DNA of 64,000 bases, taken from Juglans regia (lineage: Eukaryota; Streptophyta; Magnoliopsida; Fagales; Juglandaceae). The stretch covers positions 930,001-994,000 of the forward strand of contig NC_049916.1 of assembly GCF_001411555.2 (NCBI RefSeq), given 5' to 3'. The position numbers were made by a program, and so were the translations under genes. This document shows positions 1 through 9,941 of this stretch, piece by piece. Position 1 is the first letter of the stretch, and the number at the start of each line of letters is the position of its first letter. Under the pieces are notes generated by a model that worked only from the letters and a program-made list of their open reading frames with translations, was not told where the DNA came from and made no database searches.

Positions 1-501
1 CCAATTTTGCGTGCAAATTAGTGCTTGGACAGTCTCCGGAGCTAATGAGCTTCGGTATGGATCTATTACACGTCCACCGGTGCTGAATGCGGACTCGGAT
101 GCGATGGTGGAAATAGGGATGCCTAATACATCACGTGCGATCTCCGCAAGGATGGGATATCTAAATGAGTTCTTCTTCCACCAATCCAAAATATCAAACT
201 CGGGTATTTTTGGTTCAATCACATCCGACAAATACCTATCCATGTCCGAGCTAAGTACTGAACTGTTTTGCTTCTCAAGATATTGCTCTATAGCTGTATC
301 AAAATCTTCACAGTCCAGGTCATCAACAATAATACTTGAGGAACTTCTATGGGCTATATTTGATCTTCCACTACCTAGCCCATAAAACTCATGGTATTGC
401 TCAATCAAACGATTCATGAGCAATCTTACTTTGGACTCAATAAGGAGTATACGCTGGGTTTGGGAGTAGTCTGTGATTGGATCTTTAGGTTGTGGTGCCA
501 T
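1..501 (-). CDS. hAT transposase C-terminal (dimerisation) ORF, cut by window edge
   Basis: Reading the minus strand from an ATG at 501-499 gives an open frame of 167 codons that is still open at the left edge. Its last 60 or so residues carry the hAT dimerisation signature: a DILDWWKKN block, [13 protein letters not shown], then [20 protein letters not shown]. An acidic linker precedes it. An in-frame TGA lies directly before the ATG, so the frame starts here or at a splice site nearby. The BED finger and catalytic core of a full hAT transposase are absent upstream. The sequence shows a truncated RICESLEEPER/DAYSLEEPER-type transposase end; whether it is a dead relic or an expressed short protein is unknown. 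The upstream bases (502-756) look like a pyrimidine-rich leader on this strand. Confidence 0.72.
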   Translation of the reverse strand, partial: MAPQPKDPITDYSQTQRILLIESKVRLLMNRLIEQYHEFYGLGSGRSNIAHRSSSSIIVDDLDCEDFDTAIEQYLEKQNSSVLSSDMDRYLSDVIEPKIPEFDILDWWKKNSFRYPILAEIARDVLGIPISTIASESAFSTGGRVIDPYRSSLAPETVQALICTQNW

Positions 502-756
502 TCAAGAAGTAGAGAGACACGGACAGACAAATCTATGGAGGAATTGGGAAAGGCGAGGCGGAGAAAACCGGTGAGAGACAGAGTGCTAACATGCGCCGAG
601 AGCCAAGGGAGTGAGTTGGGGAGCATTAATTAGCAAGGCACAAGAACAAGGAAAGAAAAAAGTGGAAAAGACAGAGGAGGCAGGGAAACAATGTCTTTGC
701 TTTTGCTGAGATGGCAATTGAACGATGTTTGGACTAGGGGTAATACCCGCATATAT
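502..756. other. Intergenic: possible leader of the hAT ORF
   Basis: No coding feature is recognised. On the minus strand the sequence is CT-rich, like a plant 5' leader, and leads into the ATG at 501. It ends where homology with the downstream flanks of the other ABC copies begins, at about 757. Confidence 0.3.
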
Positions 757-1119
757 GATATGTCAGATTTTAAAATTATTTTTATACTTTTATTGTAAAT
801 CAGATCTAACGTATCACATAAAGTCAAATCAATTAGTGAACTTATTTTTATGAAATCTTTTTGTAGTTATATCACTTCTCATTCTACCGTGAGTAGCATT
901 TTTAGAATTCAACCCATTAGACCCTCTAGGGTGGTCAAATCTTAAATGTTTCGTTAAAAATGTCATTATTTTAAAAACCAAAATATATATATATATAGGA
1001 TGATAATAAAAATATGATCGTGATTATATTTTTCTTATGATAATAAAGTCGAGAGAGATTTTCCCGTGCATCTTAGAAAAAAAAATGACTCGTTTTGATA
1101 AAACTACACACACACAGAC

Positions 1120-1159
<40 letters not shown>

Positions 1160-1533
1160 CATTTGCGTCGTCCTTCTCTTCAAATAGCAAAATGTCTGAT
1201 ATAGCATCTAATTGCGTCGTGGATAAGAGTGGTGCAGGATTGATATTAGGCTGCAAGCAAGGGTTGTTGATAAATAATAGCTGGTTCTGAGAAAAATATG
1301 AAGTTCATGGAAGTGGAGCTCCTTTCAAGTTTCTCATTAATTCATTGCCTTTCAGTGAAAGGAAACGTGGCATTTGAATATGGCTAGAGATACATAGAAC
1401 GTTGGCTCGCTCCCTGATCTTCTGGTTGATCTCTAGTCCCCATTTATATTGCTATATGCATTATGATACATTTTACTTTCCAACATATACTCACTCTTCA
1501 CCTTATTGGCTGGATAAGAAATTACTAGTAGAT
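757..1533 (-). repeat. Duplicated 3' flank of ABCC copy 1
   Basis: This flank matches 9160-9941 and 29310-30813 almost base for base over long stretches. Shared landmarks are a degenerate MITE (757-871), a run of A/T then a (TA)n(GA)n tract (about 1118-1160), and a block around 1195 that precedes the transporter stop codon. It is the non-coding 3' flank of the transporter duplication unit. Confidence 0.75.
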
Positions 1534-2592
1534 TCAATTCGGTTCTGTTGACTGATTATGAGACCAGTATTCTGACACAAGGAGCCCAAAAAGTGACCCT
1601 TCTCTCTTCATTAGTTTTGTTGGCTCATCAAACTCCACTAGTTTCCCTGAAATAGAATGCAACGATTTCTTTCAAAAATCTTCAACACTTGATAATTCAG
1701 TGCACATCTCTATCAACATTTTCATATTTATATGATGTCATTTGTCTAGTTACATGGACATTAGTATCACCTCCTTAATTCTATACACTAGCTGTTGGAC
1801 CCAAGAATTTGAGACATACTAATCTTTTACCACAATGGTCATACAAACTGATATGATAGTCCTATGTGGCAGTGCATGTCAGCAAATAAACTGAAATGGG
1901 TATTATATTTGTTAGCTTTAAAAAACTAAATAAAAATAATAATTTAAAACAAAACTTGGGTGTTTGGCCACCCCCATCAGTCCATGTGGGCAGACCACTT
2001 CTTCTGGGGGTGAGGGCCAATCGCCCTAGGGGGTGGATAGATCCACACCCTATGACCACAAATTGGCGTGGCAGTCCTAGGTGGCAATCCTATGTGGCAT
2101 TGCCATGCCACGTAATGACCAGACATAACACCTATTTTCCCATGTTTTTTCTTATTTTTCAGTTTTGTGGCTTATCATTATTTTCTATTTTTTGAAGCTG
2201 ACATGGAACCCACATCAGGTCATTGCATGGCATGGCAGTGCCACATAGGACTGCCATGGCAATTTGAAAGGCCCTTTCAAGTTAAATATAGGATTTACCA
2301 TTAGAAACATAGTTGGCATACACTAATTACTATCAAAGGGACAACACCTCCATCCCCCACTCCTAAAAGAAAAATTAATAGTCAGTTCAACTGTCTTAAA
2401 CGATGATGATGCCTAGGAAATACTCTATGGATGAGGGTTAGGGTAATTAATGTAACTCACCATCACTGATGGAAAGAACCATGCCGCAATCCATCACTGT
2501 TGGTATCCTGTGGGCCACCGTAATCACTGTACAATCAGAAAATTCAGTCCGAATTGTCTTCTGTAGAATCATGTCTATTGCATTATCAATTG
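1534..2592 (-). pseudogene. ABCC10-like transporter copy 1: 3' fragment (exon 11 and part of exon 10)
   Basis: Two exons of the same transporter found intact at 30814-37808 can be recognised. The last exon runs 1646 down to the TGA at 1534-1536. Part of the penultimate exon lies at 2461-2592 and encodes the region after the NBD2 Walker B. Homology stops abruptly at 2592, inside the penultimate exon just before the Walker B codons, and unrelated DNA follows. All upstream exons are missing, so this cannot make a transporter. The intron between the two exons is longer than in the other copies because of a MITE-like insertion (1858-2252). Confidence 0.85.
1858..2252. mobile_element. MITE-like insertion in the last intron of ABCC copy 1
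   Basis: The ends carry a 14-bp inverted repeat, AGTCCTATGTGGCA at 1858 and its complement ending at 2252. Related CCTATGTGGCA/TGCCATGCCA motifs recur internally near 2089. The corresponding intron of copies 2 and 3 lacks this about 395-bp segment. No coding capacity. The target-site duplication is unclear, so superfamily and exact ends are uncertain. Confidence 0.45.
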
Positions 2593-3239
2593 TACATATC
2601 TACATATTTTAAACCGTTCAAAACCATTTGAACCAGAAATTTTGTTGTTCGAACGGAAAAGATTTGTTGGCAAAACCTGGCAGGAAGGTTTTTAGACCAA
2701 ATGTATTTTTCACGCAAGCAGGAAAACTTGCGCACTGAAAATTTTTCGTGTTCGACAGCCAATTATTTTCATTCAAACGGTAAGTGAGAACTTAAAATAT
2801 TTTCACAAGTTGTCAATCCCTCATTTTGCTCTCTTCTCGTTTTCTCTCCAAAATCTTCCATTTTCTTCACACAATCATTCCTTCTATCATCTTTCAAAGA
2901 AGGTTGCACACTTATTTTGCTTAAAAATAAAAAACATAAGAATTATTAATACTTAAACTCATATTAATGGTTAAAAGATAATCAATTGAAAACTATGATG
3001 ACTAACTTAAAAAATAATAAAATTAAATTTTAATAAATACTTAAAAATAATAAACATAAGAAGAGTATATTTTTTGAACTCCCCTACTTGTCGATGTTAA
3101 AATTGATGCATAGTCTCGATGTTATGCATATTGAGAAAAGTATATGCGAGTCCGTGTTAGGAACATTTATGTAAATTGAAGGTAAAACGAGGGATAATAT
3201 AAACTCATGAAAAGATCTAAAGCAGATGGGAATCAGACC
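2593..3239. other. Unassigned AT-rich spacer next to the CACTA remnant
   Basis: No gene is seen. It begins at the sharp end of transporter homology and runs into CACTA-like coding remnants, so it may be internal DNA of that transposon. No CACTA terminal repeat was recognised. Confidence 0.3.
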
Positions 3240-4195
3240 TTAAATGCATTTGCATCAAAGTGGTTCGTCTGTCTACATGCCAATTGGGTTGTATACATTG
3301 TCAATGAGCGACAGAGCTACATTTTGTGAGTGGTTGCAGAAGATTAAATTACCGGACTAGTATGCCTCGAATCTAACAAGGTGTGTGCGAACAAATGACT
3401 GGACTAAAAAGTCATCATTGTCATGTATTATTACAATGTATCTTGCATGTTGGTATCCGTGAGTTCCTGACGAGAGATGTGCAGGTTGCGTTAATTGAGT
3501 TAGGTTCATTTTTTAAAGATATATGTGCTAGAACGTTGAATGTAGAAGTTTTAGATCGTATGAAACGAGAAATTGATATAATATTATGTAAGTTGGAGAG
3601 TATTTACCCACCGTCATTTTTCGACAACATGGTTCACTTAGCTGTTCATTTGCCACGTGAGGCTCGAGTTGTAGGACCAGTCCAGTATAGATGGATGTAT
3701 CCCATTGAACGGTTTTTTAGAAAGTTAAAACGCATAGTGGGTAACAAGTTTCGTCCAGATGGATCAATTGCAGAAACATATATTAATGATGAGCAGTATG
3801 AATTCTATTCCAAATACTTCTACAACGTTAACACAAGATTTGATTGGCTGGAAAGAAACTTTCACGTTAACCAAGCAAGATAACGGAATGGATCTTCTGT
3901 ATTTTACCAACAAGTATGTCCACTTGGTGCTCAGCGTGGATATGATTTGCGTAAAAGGGATTTCGAGAAAGTTCAGTGGTATGTGCTAAACAATTGTCCT
4001 AGATAGAGAGCCACTTGAAGTAAGTTCAAATTAATTGTTAATAATCATTAAATTTACTTATTAAACAATTATACGAATTTACTTATTATTGATAATTTTT
4101 AATTTCAGTGATCATATTAACGTGCTCAAAGAACTGAGAGTAAATGATATAGATCAAAGACAAGAACATGAGTTCTCGAAATGGTTTGAATGAGT
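3240..4195 (+). pseudogene. CACTA (En/Spm) TNP2-type transposase remnant, DUF4218 region
   Basis: The longest open piece is 3383-3883. It matches the TNP2-associated DUF4218 pattern: GLKSHHCHVLLQ, then FDNMVHLAVHLPREA, then GPVQYRWMYPIERF, then KRIVGNKFRPDGSIAE. Upstream, an eroded stretch resembling TFCEWLQKIKLPD is broken by a stop. Downstream the frame shifts, and after an intron-like gap an INVLKELRVNDI...HEFSKWF stretch (about 4108-4192) resembles the part following DUF4218. With several stops and no catalytic half, it is a dead fragment. The family role was cut-and-paste transposition in the nucleus. Confidence 0.8.
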
Positions 4196-4269
4196 AATGG
4201 CATTAACATAGATTCGATTTTGCACTAACTTAAAAAAATAGATTGGATTGTTAACGGTGGAATGTTTAT

Positions 4270-4660
4270 GCTTTATTTAATATGTAAGTTGTACAAATGC
4301 ATGCGAGTAATCCGAACGATATATCATGTACGTCTGCAAATCAAGCATCCAACTTGTGAAAGATGCAAACCTCCGAGCCCTCTCCCTTCTCTCCTGAGCT
4401 TTCAACAATCTGCAAGCATGCTCCGTCTGTTTAATGATCCCTTGCGGGCTTCCATTGTCGTTCTCTGGCAGTTGAAGGGACTCCACTTCTGTTGACACTG
4501 GTTCATTGTTTCTTTTATCTTCGCCAAATTCATCTCTGTCTTATTTCTCCCCCCATGATTGATTGTTGTCCTGACTGTTGAGTAAAGTATTGGGGGATTC
4601 ATCCTCATCGGCAAACAACAACAAATCCATTTTTGTGTAGATTTTATTAGCACTGTTCAT
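4270..4660 (-). pseudogene. Host-gene-like coding fragment, unidentified
   Basis: On the minus strand a peptide begins MDLLLFADEDESPNTLL, hits one stop, then continues in another frame with an acidic, Gln-rich stretch ending RRERARRFASFTSWMLDLQ. At that point a splice-like boundary follows. The composition looks like part of a charged plant nuclear or cytosolic protein rather than a transposase, but I cannot name it. It sits between the CACTA remnant and the hAT-like element starting at 4648, so capture by a transposon is possible. The internal stop makes it non-functional. Confidence 0.4.
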
Positions 4661-5036
4661 CCGTGCCGGGTTTTTTTCCAGGCCCGGTCCAGAACCCGTA
4701 AAACTGGATTTTGGTTCTGGCCCGGATCAAAACAGATCTGGAACCCAGATTGTAAAACCCAGACCAACACGGTCTGGGTACAGGTTAGGGACCAGGGTAT
4801 CGGGTTTAAACTCGGTACCCGGGTCTTTTAAAAAAAAACCTATGTGAATCTATGATTGCCCCCCGACTCACTTCTCTCTCTCTCTCTAGTCTCTCACTCT
4901 CTCTCTCTCATTGCGCTGCGGTAGAAGCATAAACCCTAGGTCCCTAGTTGCCGCCATCGTGACTCCGTTGCCGCATCTCCTTCGCCGTCGTCGCATCTCT
5001 GTCACCGTAGACATTTGCCTCGAGGTCGTTGTTCCG

Positions 5037-5040
<4 letters not shown>

Positions 5041-5092
<52 letters not shown>
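5041..5092. repeat. (TC)n(AC)n microsatellite
   Basis: A perfect TC run of about 38 bases passes directly into an AC run. Short reading frames crossing it (arginine/glutamate or serine/leucine repeats) are artefacts of the repeat. Confidence 0.95.
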
Positions 5093-5858
5093 TCAATCTG
5101 AAGAAACCCTAGCCTGCCTACCTCTGTGTCAATGAAGAATCGCTAGCCTCCCTCCCTCAATGCCGATGAAGAAACCCTAGCCTACCTCCCTCAACAACAA
5201 TTTCTTCAGGGTCATGGTACTGCACCAACTACTTGAACTATAGTTTGTATAAAAATACTTGAAAAAAAAGGTTTGAAATTGCATTCTTCAATGAAACAAA
5301 GAGGGTGTGCATCAGTCAGGTTTTTGTTGCATGCTTCAATGAAAACAAAGTTAAGAATGTATTAGCACAAGTACTATTGTATTAAGCATTTTGATATTCA
5401 TATTGTTAAGCAAGTGAGGACAGAGAGATTGTATAGCTTTTTGATAGTTGATTACTACTATGTTTTATGTACTTGTTTATTAATTTTGCTAAGAGAAGTG
5501 GCTGTGGATATGTATTTGAATGAAAACTCTACAAAATATTTGTTAGTGTGGTTGTATTTGAAAAAACAAATCAATCTTTAATTTATTAAGTGGAATTTGT
5601 TGTAATCCTTGTATATAATCATTGTTCAAAACTGTGTGTTTTGCAGGATCTCTCAGTCAAATTACTTGAAGTTGTTATTTGGTGTGGAGATTAAATCATT
5701 GATGGACATGTTACTGATTTTGCAATTCATACATTGTAATTTTTTATATTGCAATGTAATGTATAAATATCAAATAATGTAATATGTAATGGATTGTATT
5801 GTGATGCATGCATGGATGAATTTATGCATTTAGAACACATTATGCGTTCCAACTTGAC

Positions 5859-6714
5859 TAGGGTTGTAATCGAGCCGAGCCGAGTCGGTCTTTGGCTTGC
5901 CGAGCTCGGCTCGACTCAAAATACTCGAGCCCGAGCTCTAGATTTTTTTTTTATTTTTCGTTCGAGCTCGGCTCGATAAGCTAAACGCTCAACTCGAGCT
6001 CGAGCTCGAGTTCGAGCTCATTCCACAAACGAGTTCGAGTCAAGCTTGGCTTGACTCGAACTATGTATTTTTTTTAATAAGATTTAATAATTAATAAAAT
6101 AAATAAATAAATAAAAATCTAATATTGAATTTATACAACTAACAAGTAGAACCTCTATTGAATTATAAAATTTATAAATAATTAATATCTAACTAGTTTA
6201 TATTTATCCAAAATAACAATATATTATATGCATACATATATTATTAATACATACACTTAATATGATATTATATATCTATTTCATATATGGTTCTCATATA
6301 CTAGTATATAAAATTATTAAATTTTACCTACTAATTATTATACAAATTATAAAATATACCTATGAAGTATATATTCACTATATAGACATAAGTAATTAGG
6401 TTACATATTATATATTTAATTATAAAAGTGATACGCTTATATTATTAGTTACTAAATATATATGTGTGTGTATATACATATGTGTATGTATATATTTATC
6501 AATATATGAATGAATTTTAATTGAGTCGGGCTAACGAGTTGACTCGAGCATAAACGAGCGAGCCTTAACGAGCCTTAGTCGAGTTTTGGGTATGTGTCAT
6601 TTACAATTCGAGCGGGTATCTGTTTTAACGAACAAGCTTTTTTTTTCACGAGTCGAGTTTGATTCGAATTTAACCGAGTGGGCTATCGAGTAGACTGATT
6701 CATTTACAGCCCTA
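5859..6714. mobile_element. Nested hAT-type MITE with perfect 8-bp target duplication
   Basis: The element starts TAGGGTTGTAA and ends TTTACAGCCCTA. It is flanked on both sides by the identical 8-mer AACTTGAC (5851-5858 and 6715-6722), the target duplication length expected of the hAT superfamily. The first and last 170 bases are rich in CGAGC/GCTCG motifs that form sub-terminal inverted repeats; the middle is AT-rich with no ORF. It sits inside the outer element at 4648-6941 and is therefore younger. Confidence 0.85.
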
Positions 6715-6941
6715 AACTTGACTTCTTTAAAAAAAATAAAGGCTTTTGAATAAAAAATAATTATGGTTTGAAATTTTGTGTTTTGCTAATTGAGCTTTTA
6801 GAACACAAAATTTTTTAATAAAATAAAGGCTTTTACAAAATAATAATAGTAAACCCGGGTACAACCCAGAACCTGGATTCACTCAGGTTCCGATCCGGGT
6901 ATACCCGGGTTCCCGGGTCGGAACCCGGATGAACACCCCTA

Positions 6942-8638
6942 AATTTTGTGAACAATATTTCCTAGTGTGTGACAATACCTGAAATTTTGTTATTCAAATA
7001 TTACTTTATCCCTCTTCATATTCTGTCATCTCAGTGACAATTAATTACTTCTATTTATATATTGTAGAAGGAAATCAAGATGCTAAAAGTGAGTCATTTT
7101 TAGAGAACTATACAATTAGGCAAGTATTTGAGATCCACCATTTCCAAGGATCATATTAATAATCTAAACATGTCCTTATTAATGTTAATATACACAAATT
7201 CTTAACTATAAAAAAATGGTAATATACATACATGGCCTATCTCTTGCAAAGAGCATCCTGTACAAAGTGAGGAAGCTGGACTCACTATTGGAACTTTGAA
7301 ACCATTTTGTCCTTTTTTCAGTATTTTGTAAAAGGTCAGATGACATAAGAATATGTCTCTTGAACGAATAATAATATGAGTTAACCTGCAGACCAGTCGG
7401 GCTGTTTTAAGCAAATAACAGCCCATGAATAACATTGTGACCTGTAGACTTCTATGGAAACTATTGTGTGGAAGCAAAGAGATTGCTTTTTTCTCATTTG
7501 TTTTTCCTCCTCACTTTCCTGAAGATCCTTCCCATTTCGTAGGACCTCCTCTCTTTATTTTGCCTCCTCCCATTTCGCACAACCTCTCACAGAGCAAACC
7601 CTAGCCATTTCGCACAACTTCTCACAAACCATTAGCTTACAACCCAGATCTTACATTAGCTTCCAAGAGCAATCTCACAATAAATTCAAATGCACTACAT
7701 GGTCCTATTTCTTTCAGTTTTTGACTACTACTTCCAGTTCTCATCATATTTCAATTTTACATGGAAACAGGACAATATTTTAGCAATGCTAGTCTGGAAA
7801 CAGTACCATGTATTCATTAGCCATCAAGCAAGATCAAGACTTGAAAAGATGAAAAGAAATCTTAAAGATTATCACCATTGAGATCCGGATGTGTCTTTCA
7901 AACATTTTGTCAAACACATGGTCAGCCATGAACAACCAAAGCATATAACGTAAGAGAAATACTTGAGCAACACCAAAACCACTGGACTCAGCCATGAGTT
8001 AGTTGGTGAATGCTATGGTGGGCGACGGACCAGTGGCAGTGCATAGTGGAATAAATTGTGGGCGACGAACCAGTGGCGAGGAGAACTCGGTTGCGGTTGA
8101 TTGCGGTTGCGTAATGGCCGACGGAGAACTCGTGGACGTGGTGGACTGGTGGCATTTGCTGTTGGAAGTGGAGGCGAGTTCGTGTTCTGGAAGCAGATGG
8201 ACCAGAAGTGCAATGACTGGAAGCAGAAACTGGAGGGTTGTTATTCATCTATCCCATGCGCACAAGTCTACCGTTACTTTCCTATATTTGCTGAGGTGTC
8301 AAGACATAACTGGAGGGTTGTTATTCATCTATTATCGAACCGACCGCTTAGCAGCGAAACTATAATAATATTCCAGAGAAAGATGGAAGAGCCAGCATGT
8401 ATTTGCTCCACATAATAAACACGTGTAACATGTTATGGGATCCTCAAAGAACCTTTTATAATACAATATAGCATAAAATATCGACATATGTATGAAAACA
8501 AGTTTATGTATCAATTGTATGTACCTGCTTCTTATAATCTTTCCAACATAATTGTCAAGGCCCCAATCACCAAAAAAGCCTCCCTCCAGATGGCACTGAA
8601 TGCTCTCTAAAAGCAAGCAAGTTTATTTATCAATTTTA
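6942..8638. other. Spacer with no recognised gene
   Basis: Only short frames occur. At 8228-8252 and 8308-8332 the same 25-base string (starting AACTGGAGGGTTG) occurs twice, 80 bases apart, a small local duplication. At 8542-8610 the minus strand carries a short open stretch ending in an AG|GTACAT donor-like site. None of this could be assigned to a family. Confidence 0.4.
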
Positions 8639-9941
8639 TGTACCTGCTCTCTATTAACAAAAAATATTTGATTAAACTTATATAAAACTCTATCTAAATT
8701 TCTTAATTATAAACTAAATAGTATTTTTGTTTGGAGTGAGAAACTAATATTTTAATATTTGATTGGAGAGAGAAATTAGTATTTTATGTTTGGTGAATCA
8801 ATTGTAGTTCTCCATCTTTGTCCAACCACTGTAACAAAAATCTAAATTATTTTAGATTTGTCGACATTCTCATTCGGCCAAGCCAATGAAGATACTCTTA
8901 TAACAAAAGAAAAAGTCAGCACAAGTTTGTTTGTGTGTTCCAAACTCTCCCTTCAAAGTTCGAAGATTCCACACTCTCCCCCGAAGTTCACTTCCCCCAT
9001 CCCAAATAATAGAAAACTCTATATATCATATTATTAAATCAGAGAAACAAATATGTCCACCATTTTGACACTGAATTCTCCTAAATAAATACCATATTAT
9101 TAATTCCTTCTAACTCAAAAAATAATTTAGTCACAAAAATCTTTTATAAAATAAACTCATAAATTGATGTGACTTGATATGACATATCAGATTTTAAAAT
9201 TATTTTTATACTTTTATTGTAAATCAGATATAACGTATCACATAAAATCAAATTAATTTGTGAACTTATTTTATGAAATCTTTTTTGTGGTTGAATCACT
9301 TCCCATTCTACCGTGAGTAGCATTTTTAGAATTCTACCCATCAGACCCTCTAGGGTGGTCAAATCTTAACTGTTTCGTTAAAGGATGATAATAAAAATAT
9401 GATCGTGATTTTATTTTTTTTATGATCTCAAGGTGCAAGTCGAAAGAGATTATCCCATGCATCTTAGAAAATAAAATAAAAAATAAAAAGGATTCGTTTT
9501 GATAAAACCACACACACACAGACATATATAGAGAGAGAGAGAGCAATTGTGTCGTCCTTCTCTTCAACTAGCAAATGTCTGATATAGCATCTCATTGCAT
9601 CGTGAATAAGAGTGGTGCGCGCAGGATTGCTATCAGGCTGCAAGCAAGGGTTGTTGATAAATAATAGCTGGTTCTGAGAAAAATATGAAGTTCATGGAAG
9701 TGGAGCTCCTTTCAAGTTTCTCATTAATTCATTGCCTTTTAGTGAAAGGAAGCGTGGCATTTGAATATGGCTAGAGATACATAGAACGTTGGCTCGCTCC
9801 CTGATCTTCTAGTTGATCTCTAGTCCCCATTTATATTGCTATATGCATTATGATACATTTTACTTCCCAACATATACTCACTCTTCACCTTATTGCTACC
9901 AAGCCCGAGCAAAATGGCTGGATAAGAAATTACTGGTAGAT
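8639..9941 (-). repeat. Duplicated 3' flank of ABCC copy 2
   Basis: Matches 28750-30813 in order: the right-hand part of a Tourist-like MITE (to about 8900), a CT-rich unique block, a CACAAA-ended MITE (9132-9289), a (CA)n(TA)n(GA)n tract near 9510-9543 and the 3' untranslated region of the transporter. It marks the proximal end of duplication unit 2. Confidence 0.75.
9132..9289. mobile_element. Small MITE with CACAAA...TTTGTG ends
   Basis: Long terminal inverted repeats (CACAAAAATCTTTTATAAAA at the left; the right end is its imperfect complement) enclose a roughly 158-bp AT-rich core. Equivalent copies occur from 29271 and, truncated, at 757-871; a separate copy lies at 22115-22264. Its presence at the same position in all three transporter flanks means it was inserted before the tandem duplications. 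Confidence 0.6.

Larger units (their letters stand above)
4648..6941. mobile_element. Outer hAT-like non-autonomous element
   Basis: The right end reads CCGGATGAACACCCCTA (ending 6941) and the left end TAGCACTGTTCATCCG (starting 4648), an imperfect inverted pair of the hAT TAGGGGTG type. Both ends are followed inward by GGGT/ACCC-rich direct and inverted motifs (to about 4830 and from about 6850). The flanking 8-mers are similar but not identical (GATTTTAT, AATTTTGT). The interior carries gene-leader-like DNA with AAACCCTAG motifs and microsatellites, no transposase, and a younger nested hAT element (5859-6714). Confidence 0.5.

Noticed and set aside
11..385. 124-residue plus-strand frame
   Set aside because: Antisense shadow of the conserved hAT dimerisation ORF on the minus strand.
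4886..5135. Frames rich in Arg-Glu or Ser-Leu repeats on both strands
   Set aside because: Direct products of the (TC)n(AC)n microsatellite; no domain.
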